A DNA stretch of 7,034 nucleotides from Clostridia bacterium (GTDB lineage Bacteria; Bacillota; Clostridia; Saccharofermentanales; UBA5734): NCBI GenBank assembly GCA_018056585.1, contig JAGPFK010000075.1:1-7034 (forward strand), written 5' to 3'. Both the position numbers and the translations under genes were made by a program. The notes beneath the pieces are model-generated. The model was not told the origin of the DNA. It worked only from the letters and a program-made list of their open reading frames with translations, and searched no databases. This document shows positions 1 through 6,502 of this stretch, piece after piece. The number at the start of each line of letters is the position of its first letter. Within the stretch, counting starts at the first letter, position 1.

Positions 1-149
1 ATCAATAAAGCAATGCGAAGTAAACTCCAAAGAAAGGACTTTAATTTTTGGAGCCGCTCGCTGCGTTTAGCAAAATCTTCTTTCCCAAGTGACTGAATGA
101 CAGTTGAAAGATCCTTGCTTTTTAATTTTAATATAGATCGCCTGCTCAT
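1..149 (-). CDS. Probable second MalG-type permease, N-terminal fragment (3' partial)
   Basis: Open frame from the ATG at 149 to the window edge, 49 complete codons. The visible part is a basic, hydrophilic N-terminus (MSRRSILKLKSKDLSTVIQS at 1-20) followed by the start of a hydrophobic stretch (SFLWSLLRIALL, 38-49), as expected for a cytoplasmic leader entering a first membrane helix. It starts 13 bases after the stop of the MalF-type permease. Its AAGGAGAG ribosome site overlaps that stop codon. By position it should be the MalG-type partner, but no diagnostic motif (EAA loop or SGIK end) is inside the window, so the product name rests on context. Confidence 0.7.
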   Translation of the reverse strand, partial: MSRRSILKLKSKDLSTVIQSLGKEDFAKRSERLQKLKSFLWSLLRIALL

Positions 150-156
150 CGCTTTT

Positions 157-164
157 CTCTCCTT
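157..164 (-). promoter_or_regulatory. Ribosome binding site overlapping a stop codon
   Basis: AAGGAGAG, 7 bases before the ATG at 149. Its first two bases are the last two of the TAA stop (163-165) of the preceding permease, so termination and initiation sites are fused. It confirms that the partial frame at the left edge is a real gene. Confidence 0.75.
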
Positions 165-1080
165 AATCAGCCAGATAAAAGACCCTGCGGCCAATGATCC
201 GATAGACAATCGCCAAAATGAGTCCAATGATCAAAAAATAGAACCAGGCCTGAGCGGCACTTAAGTGCCATAAAAGTTCCTGGAAAGCCGTTTGATAGAT
301 CATGTGCATCATTTGATTTCCAGAATGTTCGGTTCCATATTCGACGAACGTGTCGATCAGGGTATAAACGATATTCAGAAGGATAATGGGTGATATCGTT
401 GGGATGGTAATTTTCCAGAAGGTATCCCAGGCCGACGACCCCTCTATTTTTGCCGCTTCATAATGAGACTCTGGGATGTTCTGAAGGCTGGCTAAAAAGA
501 GCAGGATCTGAACACCGGATTTCCAGGTCAAAGTGAAAATCCGATTGACGATATCGGTCAGGAAACTGACGATGTTGTTGGGTATATTGGCCTGACGCAA
601 GATGTCTTCCAGTCCGGAACTTTGAAAAAGATAGACATTTTGCGCCGCCCCGCCCAGGCCGCCGCCGGAAAATACCTCATTTTTGAGAATCAGCATCACA
701 ACGCCAGAAGCCACGATCACCGGCAGGAAAAAAACAGCGCGGAAAAATGTTCGGCCGCGAAAAGGCTGACTCAGAATCACGGCAATAAACAAGCTGTAAA
801 CCAAAATAATCGGCACTTCATAAGCCAGATCCGTTAACGTGGTTGTCAGACGGCGCAGATAATTTGGATCTTCCAGCAGCAAATACAGGTAATTTCGAAA
901 TCCGACATAAGTTGCCGTAAAGGTTCCCTGATCGGTCATCCGCACCTGAGAGAAGGAAAAATAAATGGATTCAATCACCGGCCTGGCAAAGAACATCAGG
1001 AACCCAATGATCCAGGGCAAAATAAAAACATAGCCGTAACGCTGCTTCTTTTTCTGATAGCTCAGCCTTTTGCGAGCCAT
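163..1080 (-). CDS. Sugar ABC transporter permease, divergent MalF type
   Basis: Complete 305-residue membrane permease. Basic N-terminus (1-15), membrane segments at about 16-38, 84-106, 113-133, 182-202, 227-250 and 274-294, and the family's PFRGRTFFRAVFFLP region (106-120). The EAA loop is at 208-236 (EAAKIEGSSAWDTFWKITIP): the key Gly is kept, but the usual Asp before it is Glu and Leu-Pro is Ile-Pro. A Gly-rich extracytoplasmic stretch (138-146) and SGVQILLFLASLQNIPESHY (188-207) set it apart from the MalF copy at the other end of the operon; I associate this subtype with DUF5696 neighbourhoods. The ATG at 1080 is one base after the DUF5696 stop, with an AAAGGGGG site 7 bases upstream inside that gene, so coupling is likely. 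The following gene is probably its partner. Substrate unknown. Confidence 0.92.
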   Translation of the reverse strand: MARKRLSYQKKKQRYGYVFILPWIIGFLMFFARPVIESIYFSFSQVRMTDQGTFTATYVGFRNYLYLLLEDPNYLRRLTTTLTDLAYEVPIILVYSLFIAVILSQPFRGRTFFRAVFFLPVIVASGVVMLILKNEVFSGGGLGGAAQNVYLFQSSGLEDILRQANIPNNIVSFLTDIVNRIFTLTWKSGVQILLFLASLQNIPESHYEAAKIEGSSAWDTFWKITIPTISPIILLNIVYTLIDTFVEYGTEHSGNQMMHMIYQTAFQELLWHLSAAQAWFYFLIIGLILAIVYRIIGRRVFYLAD

Positions 1081-1081
1081 A

Positions 1082-3412
1082 TCAGGTCCCCCTTTCGGTT
1101 ATGACATAATCGAGGGCATCAATGATCTGACCATCGATTTCAACCGGGTGGTCGTTGTAGTTAATGGTAATCGTGTAGCGAAAACCATAGGAAGTCTGAC
1201 GCACATTTTCTTTTAAAATGCGATGATCCGTCATCGGAAGATGAGAGACAATCTGAAGGACCGGGCTGAATTCGGCGTATTTTTCTGACGCGTATGCGAT
1301 CCAATCCCGGTAATTGGCACTGTACAGGGCGTTGAGTCTGGTATCTTTTAGATTTTCAGAATCAGCAGAAATCCAGCTAAACATCGGGCTTGTACCATAC
1401 TCAAGGCAGCAAAGAAAGGCTTTATCTGGATCACTGTGTAAATTAATGGCTGACCCAGCCATGGAGATGTAGCCGTGCAGGACAGCCTGGTAAAAAGGTA
1501 TTTCTTCGTTTTCGATTGAGAAATGGCTTGAGCCGGTTGGTACATTTACAATGTGAGAGGCATACCGCGCCGCATAGATATTGCCGGTTTCAAACATAAA
1601 ATTGGGGACACTGGCTGCCGCAGCTTCAAGGGCATCACAAATCAGGCCGGGGACATCGGCCCGGCTCACGCCCCGGATGCCGAAGTCAGAATAAACCATG
1701 CTGCCCAAACCTTCAAAAGCCAGACAGGACTGATTGAGTTCACAAAATGACGGAAGATAGTCCGATACAAAATGCTGATAGTACCGCGGCGATGTCAAAT
1801 ACCAGCGCACATCATATTTCCGGTCGTGAACAGCCAGGTCATAGTCCATGGAAACATGCGCAATGTTCACCATGTTCATGGCCGCATGTTCATATTTGCT
1901 GAAACCATGACCTGTTTTTGTGATGTTGACAAAATCGGTGTTCAGATAGAGCGAGCCGCCCTGTTCCTCCACTTGTCTTTTCAGTGCATCCAAATCAGAT
2001 TTTTTGCCGACAACCGGATCGATCTTGGCACTCGCTGGCATTTGCCAGAGAAAGCTGTCTTCTTCCCAGGCAGAATAGCGAAAGATTTGATTTTTGATCC
2101 CGGCAGCAGAGAGTGCTTCAGACATCTGACAGGCATCATTAAAAGCAGTCAGCCTGATGTCTCGGTTTACGGGAATACCCAATACCGGCACTTTTTTCCT
2201 GATATACCCATAAGTGTCCACATAAAACGGGCTTTCTTCCTGCTTATTAAGTTCTGTCTTAAGTTTTTTGTTTTCTTGAAGATATTGGCGATAACGTTCG
2301 GCCATTCCCATGTAATTGGCCTTTTCACCAGACAGAAAATAATAGCGTACCGTATAGTTTTGATGAATTGCCGCTCTGCGTTCAGCCACTGTGACATCTT
2401 TGCTGATCCAGTTTTTTGCAGGCAGTCGGACCGTTGATGTGGACCGAAAAAACAATCGTGAATTCACCGCATTGTAACTGTTGTCTTTTCCGTTGATTTT
2501 TGCCTTAACACTGCAGTTTCCTTCATTTTCAGTGATGACTGCCAAAAAAGCGGATCCATCAACCTGCATTCCAAAAACAGGCATTAAAACTGGACATTCA
2601 TAAGGCCCCAAAAACTCACGGGGTTGAAGCGCGTTTTGCCCATAGACCATTTCTTCATACGAATCAGCTCTTATCATGCCGTTGTTTAAATGAATCAGGG
2701 CACCGGAGCCATCCGGCACAAACAGATATCCTTGATGTTGATCACTGCAGGCCCCAAAATAAGGCAAAAGTTCAATGCTGAGCACCTGGCAATCAGCCCG
2801 TTCCTCAATCTCGTCAGTTATAACGCTGGCTTCAAGGTATTCTTCATCCAGCAAAAACCGGACTGGAACAGAGAAATTTTCTTTGACGAAATCGTACCAA
2901 AAGACGATGCCGCCGGGTATTTTCTCAAACGTGACTTCCCCTTTTTCAAAAGCATGAAAAGCGGATGTGGCCAGCGCCCCGGCCTGAAGCGTATTTGAAA
3001 AGATCGCGATGATCTGCGAGGCCATGGAATGGCGCAAAGCGCCTTTGGCCACTCGATCGTCTTCCCGATCCTGTGGATTTGAAAACCAGACGCTTTGATC
3101 TTCGCGGTTGACAACAGCAATTTCCCCGGTTTGAAGCTTGGCATGCAATTCCAGTGTTTTTGTCTGAGCGATCGGCTCAAAATCAGAAGGCAGGAGAGGA
3201 TTTTTTGTTTCAAGATCGACAGCAGCGGTTTTGCGCACAGATTGCAACCTTTTCGGTTCTCCTTCCTGATTCAGTTCCTCATCCATCGCAGATTTTGTAT
3301 CATCCGGAACAGAGGTACAACCGGCAGCCAGACCGAAAAGCAAAGAGAAAAGCAGCAGGATGACCATTGAACGGCACAAGAGTTTTTGCGTATTTTTTTG
3401 AATTGTTGTCAC
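1082..3412 (-). CDS. DUF5696-type surface lipoprotein, glycoside-hydrolase-like
   Basis: 776 residues from a GTG start. Seen: basic n-region, hydrophobic core and lipobox LAAGC with the lipid cysteine at residue 32, then an acidic linker (about 36-55), so the protein is anchored outside the membrane. A beta-rich N-terminal half holds GYLFVPDGSGALIHLNNG at 228-245, a motif I associate with the DUF5696 family, and YTVRYYFLSG at 353-362. The region at about 405-670 alternates strands and helices like a TIM barrel, with acidic or aromatic patches YSDFG (574-578), FETGNIYA (607-614) and FYQAVLHGYI (640-649). Known: DUF5696 has no assigned activity that I can cite. Inferred: carbohydrate processing or binding that feeds the transporter. 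The frame extends to an ATG at 3445, but that lacks a ribosome site and overlaps YIP1 by 23 bases. Ten cysteines in the mature protein are unusual. Confidence 0.85.
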   Translation of the reverse strand: MTTIQKNTQKLLCRSMVILLLFSLLFGLAAGCTSVPDDTKSAMDEELNQEGEPKRLQSVRKTAAVDLETKNPLLPSDFEPIAQTKTLELHAKLQTGEIAVVNREDQSVWFSNPQDREDDRVAKGALRHSMASQIIAIFSNTLQAGALATSAFHAFEKGEVTFEKIPGGIVFWYDFVKENFSVPVRFLLDEEYLEASVITDEIEERADCQVLSIELLPYFGACSDQHQGYLFVPDGSGALIHLNNGMIRADSYEEMVYGQNALQPREFLGPYECPVLMPVFGMQVDGSAFLAVITENEGNCSVKAKINGKDNSYNAVNSRLFFRSTSTVRLPAKNWISKDVTVAERRAAIHQNYTVRYYFLSGEKANYMGMAERYRQYLQENKKLKTELNKQEESPFYVDTYGYIRKKVPVLGIPVNRDIRLTAFNDACQMSEALSAAGIKNQIFRYSAWEEDSFLWQMPASAKIDPVVGKKSDLDALKRQVEEQGGSLYLNTDFVNITKTGHGFSKYEHAAMNMVNIAHVSMDYDLAVHDRKYDVRWYLTSPRYYQHFVSDYLPSFCELNQSCLAFEGLGSMVYSDFGIRGVSRADVPGLICDALEAAAASVPNFMFETGNIYAARYASHIVNVPTGSSHFSIENEEIPFYQAVLHGYISMAGSAINLHSDPDKAFLCCLEYGTSPMFSWISADSENLKDTRLNALYSANYRDWIAYASEKYAEFSPVLQIVSHLPMTDHRILKENVRQTSYGFRYTITINYNDHPVEIDGQIIDALDYVITERGT
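1088..1095 (-). promoter_or_regulatory. Ribosome binding site of the second MalF-type permease
   Basis: AAAGGGGG, 7 bases before the ATG at 1080, embedded in the last codons of the DUF5696 gene, whose TGA (1082-1084) is separated from the ATG by a single base. This arrangement favours re-initiation by the same ribosomes. Confidence 0.7.
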
Positions 3413-3417
3413 AGCCG

Positions 3418-3424
3418 CCACCTC
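3418..3424 (-). promoter_or_regulatory. Ribosome binding site deciding the GTG start at 3412
   Basis: GAGGTGG overlapping the YIP1 stop codon (the TGA at 3423-3425 runs straight into it), 5 bases before the GTG at 3412, or 8 bases if only GAGG pairs. The longer ATG start at 3445 has only A/T-rich sequence before it. The GTG start also gives a conventional lipoprotein signal without an extra cysteine-containing leader. Confidence 0.6.
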
Positions 3425-4049
3425 ACAGTCGGAACATAATCTCATTAAAAATGGTAAAGAAGAAAATATACAATTGCTGAAACAGACTGTAAATCAATAA
3501 CATAATAAATGCGATGATCATCATGCCAACCACTGTCAGCAATAGATTCCAGATTGTCTGTTTAAAGGTGAACTGATGAATGATGCGCATGGCTTGAAAC
3601 AAAACCAGGCCACTCCAGATGTAGCCGGCTATCTGGACACAGGTCAAAAAGACCCCCATATCGTACGTCAAAAAGTGAGACAAAACGACAGAAAGCAAGG
3701 TCATCAGAAGGTATGGAAGCAAAGCATAGCAACTGCCAATGATAATCTGGCTGGTTTTTCCTTCTCCATCCATCAGCGTACACAAGGCCCGGTTTGATGT
3801 TATCCAAAGCGCCACAATCAGAGCGGTGACCAGAAAAATGTTGAGCACGTTGATTTTATCCAAGCGATTGGGATTAAAAATGAATCCCGTTGCCTGCCGC
3901 TGCAGAACCGATGTGACAAATGCCATCAAAGCCATAAAAATTGAAACAGAATAGCTACCTTTACCGTCCCACTTGATGCCTTCGGATCCAATAATGGGAT
4001 GCAGCATCAGGTAAAAAGGATAAATGATACCCTTGTCATGAATTTTCAT
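3423..4049 (-). CDS. YIP1 family membrane protein
   Basis: 208-residue polytopic membrane protein. Hydrophobic segments are at about 33-50, 66-86, 100-124, 131-154 and 167-199 (the last may be one long or two short helices). The stretch TLMDGEGKTSQIIIGSCYAL (91-110) followed by LPYLL matches the YIP1/YIF1 signature seen in bacterial members (a Gly-Lys-rich turn, then a membrane helix with YALLPY). Eukaryotic Yip1 proteins act in vesicle traffic; bacterial members have no established function that I can name. The start at 4049 lies 14 bases inside the NHL gene and uses an AAGGGGG site 9 bases upstream, so translation is probably coupled. Its position between a surface propeller protein and a surface lipoprotein in a transporter operon suggests an assembly or membrane-partner role, which is inference. 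Family call is good, function unknown. Confidence 0.85.
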   Translation of the reverse strand: MKIHDKGIIYPFYLMLHPIIGSEGIKWDGKGSYSVSIFMALMAFVTSVLQRQATGFIFNPNRLDKINVLNIFLVTALIVALWITSNRALCTLMDGEGKTSQIIIGSCYALLPYLLMTLLSVVLSHFLTYDMGVFLTCVQIAGYIWSGLVLFQAMRIIHQFTFKQTIWNLLLTVVGMMIIAFIMLLIYSLFQQLYIFFFTIFNEIMFRL

Positions 4050-5559
4050 GATGGCATTCCCCCTTATGTCGCTTGCCCATCCTTTTCCGATATAGCGTCA
4101 GCAGCTGTTTACGTTTTCCGATGAGCTTAATAAGAACATACAGACCGAGGATGGACAAAACCAAAACGGTGAAATGTTCACGAACCCAAAATAAAGTGTA
4201 GCCGCGGAACGCTTCGGAATACCCCTTTTTATCATTGGCCATTTTAAAAGCCTGCATGGCAAGCTGATATTGTTCGGTCTGATAGTAGGCTTTCCCAATA
4301 CCGACATAAGCCAGCGGATAGTTGCTTGAGCGCATGATGACTTGATGCCATGGTTCCAGTGCTTCCTGATAACGGCCATCATTGTAAAGCGAGATGGCTT
4401 TATGAACGACAGAGCCAAATTGCGTCAGGCTAAAAACAGTAATGGTGCCGCGCGCTTCATCAAGAACAAGGATTTTATCATCGATTGATTCAAGAGAAAC
4501 CGGATTCTTGAACGCGCCCAGTTGGTCGCCCATGGTCCCGAATACAAAAACCGGATTGCTGTCCTGATCATACTGGAAAACTTTTCCATAGGTTGCATCC
4601 AGCACACTGATAAAGCCGTTTTTATCGACATGAACATCAACAAACGCGGAGGCCTTCGCTTTATCGTTGATCCAGACGGTCCTGAGATCGCCATAACGCG
4701 CGCTCGCATAGGAGTTATCCTCCGGAACACGGAGAATGTTCACACCCATTGCATTTAACTTTTTGATTTGCTCCCTGTTTGTCTCCGAATACCGGACAAC
4801 CGCGTAGATGAAATCCTCATCATCGATATATACATTTGAATATTCGATCGGAACAAACGCAGCCATCTGGCGCCGCTGTTCACGAGTCAGCAGACGCTTC
4901 CACATCAAATCCAGCGCCACTTTGAAAGTCATTTCCACACGGTTGCTGCCGAAATAGCTGATGAATTCATTTTGTTCGTCAACACTCAGCAATCCTTTAT
5001 TTTCACCAACAGAGTAAATGTACAGGCGGCCACCGCGGTCAACCACGATTTTGGATGGCTTATACAGCTCCTCAAATCCCTGATCAATCACATCGGCTTT
5101 GGGAGCCGGATAATCAAAAAGCACCTGTCCGGACGGATTGACTTTCAGAACACGAGCATTGTTCTGATCACAGATATAAAGATCACCTGTCTTTGTGACA
5201 AAAATACCTTGTGGATTATTGAGCGTCTCCGTTTTTCCCGCCGCATCGAAAGTTTGATACTCCCGAATAAAATGCAGGTCTTCATCCAGGACAACGATGC
5301 GATTGTTGCCGCTGTCCACGACATAGAGCAGCCTGCTTTTTTTCTCAAAAAACAAATCGGATGGACTTAAAAAATGTCCGCAGCCAGCGTTGAGGCCGCT
5401 CCATTCATATTCTGCCAGATAGCCATTGGGTGCCGGCACAGCTTCTTTCCATTCATCATATACGTATCCGCGATAAGGTGCTTCTCCGGAAGCCTGAACA
5501 GATGTTGGCAGCAGGATAACCAGAGCAGCCAGGAAAAAAGAGACAATCCTTTTGGTCAT
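4036..5559 (-). CDS. Secreted, membrane-anchored NHL beta-propeller protein with TPR-like helices
   Basis: 507 residues. Seen: a signal peptide (MTKR then a hydrophobic core, likely cleavage after VQA, about residue 23); NHL-like repeats at about 64-101 (LYVVDSGNNRIVVLDEDL), 113-150 (LYICDQNNARVLKVNPSGQV), 166-204, 243-275, 306-341 (DATYGKVFQYDQDSNP) and 350-378, enough for a six-bladed propeller; a helical, charged insert at about 207-236 between blades; two TPR-like helix pairs at about 384-451 (LYNDGRYQEALEPW, AYYQTEQYQLAMQAF); one membrane helix at 463-480; and a strongly basic tail (481-499). The topology is therefore propeller and TPR outside, short tail inside. Known: NHL propellers bind proteins, glycans or other ligands, and a few are enzymes. 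Role here is inferred: a sensor, scaffold or partner for the neighbouring transporter. The start has a strong GGAGG site. It overlaps the YIP1 gene by 14 bases. Confidence 0.88.
   Translation of the reverse strand: MTKRIVSFFLAALVILLPTSVQASGEAPYRGYVYDEWKEAVPAPNGYLAEYEWSGLNAGCGHFLSPSDLFFEKKSRLLYVVDSGNNRIVVLDEDLHFIREYQTFDAAGKTETLNNPQGIFVTKTGDLYICDQNNARVLKVNPSGQVLFDYPAPKADVIDQGFEELYKPSKIVVDRGGRLYIYSVGENKGLLSVDEQNEFISYFGSNRVEMTFKVALDLMWKRLLTREQRRQMAAFVPIEYSNVYIDDEDFIYAVVRYSETNREQIKKLNAMGVNILRVPEDNSYASARYGDLRTVWINDKAKASAFVDVHVDKNGFISVLDATYGKVFQYDQDSNPVFVFGTMGDQLGAFKNPVSLESIDDKILVLDEARGTITVFSLTQFGSVVHKAISLYNDGRYQEALEPWHQVIMRSSNYPLAYVGIGKAYYQTEQYQLAMQAFKMANDKKGYSEAFRGYTLFWVREHFTVLVLSILGLYVLIKLIGKRKQLLTLYRKRMGKRHKGECHHENS
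4059..4065 (-). promoter_or_regulatory. Ribosome binding site of the YIP1 gene, inside the NHL gene
   Basis: AAGGGGG, 9 bases before the ATG at 4049, within the last codons of the NHL gene. It supports the start at 4049 and the 14-base overlap (4036-4049). Another ATG at 4039 overlaps the NHL stop as ATGA but is in a different frame from the YIP1 protein. Confidence 0.65.
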
Positions 5560-5566
5560 GCTGTAT

Positions 5567-5571
5567 CCTCC
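5567..5571 (-). promoter_or_regulatory. Ribosome binding site of the NHL gene
   Basis: GGAGG, 7 bases before the ATG at 5559, placed within the 17-base gap after the MalG-type permease stop (TGA at 5577-5579). It is a near-consensus site, indicating efficient initiation right after the upstream gene. Confidence 0.75.
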
Positions 5572-5576
5572 ATACC

Positions 5577-6470
5577 TCAGTTTTTGATGCCTGAATAGGC
5601 CATGGTCTCAATGATTGAAGACTGCGAAATCAGGAAAATGATGACTGGCGGAATCATCAGGAAAAGGGCAACGGCCGCTCCGGCGCCTGCACGGGCAATG
5701 CCGGACGTCGTGATTTGCTGCAACACAAAAGGAAGCACTTTCATTTGCTCGTCATAAATATACGTTACGCCAGTTGTGTTCCAGAATTGCTGGAAAGTAA
5801 AAATAACCAGGGTCAGCCAGGCCGGCTTCACCAATGGCATGACAATATGCCAAAATTGATGATAATCACTGGACCCGTCAATCCGAGCGGCTTCCAGCAT
5901 ATCATCCGGGATGGCCGCCACCATGTATTGCCTCATCAAAAAAACGCCAAAAGACCCTGACATAGCCGGCAGCAGGATAGCCAGGTACGTGTTGATCAGA
6001 GAGAGCTTCGAAATAATAATGTACTGTGGAATGCCAGTCACTTCCGGCCTGAATAGAATCGCCCAGACAACAATGCTGTAGTAAAGAGCATGGCCAGGGA
6101 AGCTGAATTTTGAAAGCGGAAAAGCGGCCATAGAAGCAATGATGATGTAAAGTCCGGTCCCGACGATGGAAATAAAAAGGCTGTTAAAAAGATAGCGGGA
6201 AAAAGGAACCCAAAGATTTTGCACCAACTGCATCATCATGGTAAAGTTCTCCAGCGTCGGATGCATCACAAAAAATCGCGGCGGGAAGAGAAATAATTCA
6301 TTGATTGGCTTAAAAGCTGTCACGATGGTGTATACCATGGGCAAGACCATAAAAGCCGCAAATAATAGCAAGAACAGAAAGATTGCAACGGTCCCGCCTG
6401 TAGAGCGGCTGACTCTCTTTTTTACATGCAGGACGCTTCTGCGTTTTGTTGTCTTTTCGTCTTTCGGCAT
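5577..6470 (-). CDS. Carbohydrate ABC transporter permease, MalG/AraQ type
   Basis: Complete 297-residue inner-membrane permease, a normal length for the MalG/AraQ/LacG group. After a basic cytoplasmic N-terminus (residues 1-25) comes the first membrane segment (about 27-51), the family's post-TM1 pattern TAFKPINELFLFPPRF (51-66), further segments near 95-117, 130-150, 160-178, 212-230 and 263-282, the EAA loop at 193-221 (EAARIDGSSDYHQFWHIVMP) and the typical end TMAYSGIKN. The frame stays open to an ATG at 6566, but that start overlaps the preceding gene by 64 bases. The ATG at 6470 has a good ribosome site (AGAGGGA, 8 bases away), lies 32 bases after the upstream stop, and gives the expected length, so I chose it. 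It presumably pairs with the MalF-type permease just upstream. Substrate unknown. Confidence 0.94.
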   Translation of the reverse strand: MPKDEKTTKRRSVLHVKKRVSRSTGGTVAIFLFLLLFAAFMVLPMVYTIVTAFKPINELFLFPPRFFVMHPTLENFTMMMQLVQNLWVPFSRYLFNSLFISIVGTGLYIIIASMAAFPLSKFSFPGHALYYSIVVWAILFRPEVTGIPQYIIISKLSLINTYLAILLPAMSGSFGVFLMRQYMVAAIPDDMLEAARIDGSSDYHQFWHIVMPLVKPAWLTLVIFTFQQFWNTTGVTYIYDEQMKVLPFVLQQITTSGIARAGAGAAVALFLMIPPVIIFLISQSSIIETMAYSGIKN

Positions 6471-6477
6471 CGCTCGA

Positions 6478-6484
6478 TCCCTCT
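6478..6484 (-). promoter_or_regulatory. Ribosome binding site deciding the 6470 start
   Basis: AGAGGGA on the minus strand, 8 bases before the ATG at 6470. It lies in the 32-base gap after the upstream permease stop (TGA, 6503-6505). It supports the ATG at 6470 over the longer frame beginning at 6566. Confidence 0.7.
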
Positions 6485-6502
6485 TTTCCTTTTCGGCAGC
6501 CG

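Noticed and set aside
1772..2437. 221-codon open frame on the plus strand
   Set aside because: It lies wholly antisense to the DUF5696 gene, whose protein shows clear signal and domain features in the minus frame. The plus-strand product has no recognisable motif and no convincing ribosome site.
2818..3213. 131-codon open frame on the minus strand inside the lipoprotein gene
   Set aside because: It is an alternative frame within the DUF5696 coding region. Its translation is rich in Arg/Ser/Lys without a domain pattern, typical of a frame shadow, and it gives no sign of a frameshift since the main frame is intact throughout.
3571..3807. Short plus- and minus-strand frames across the YIP1 gene
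   Set aside because: All overlap the well-supported YIP1 frame, lack ribosome sites of note, and show no family features.
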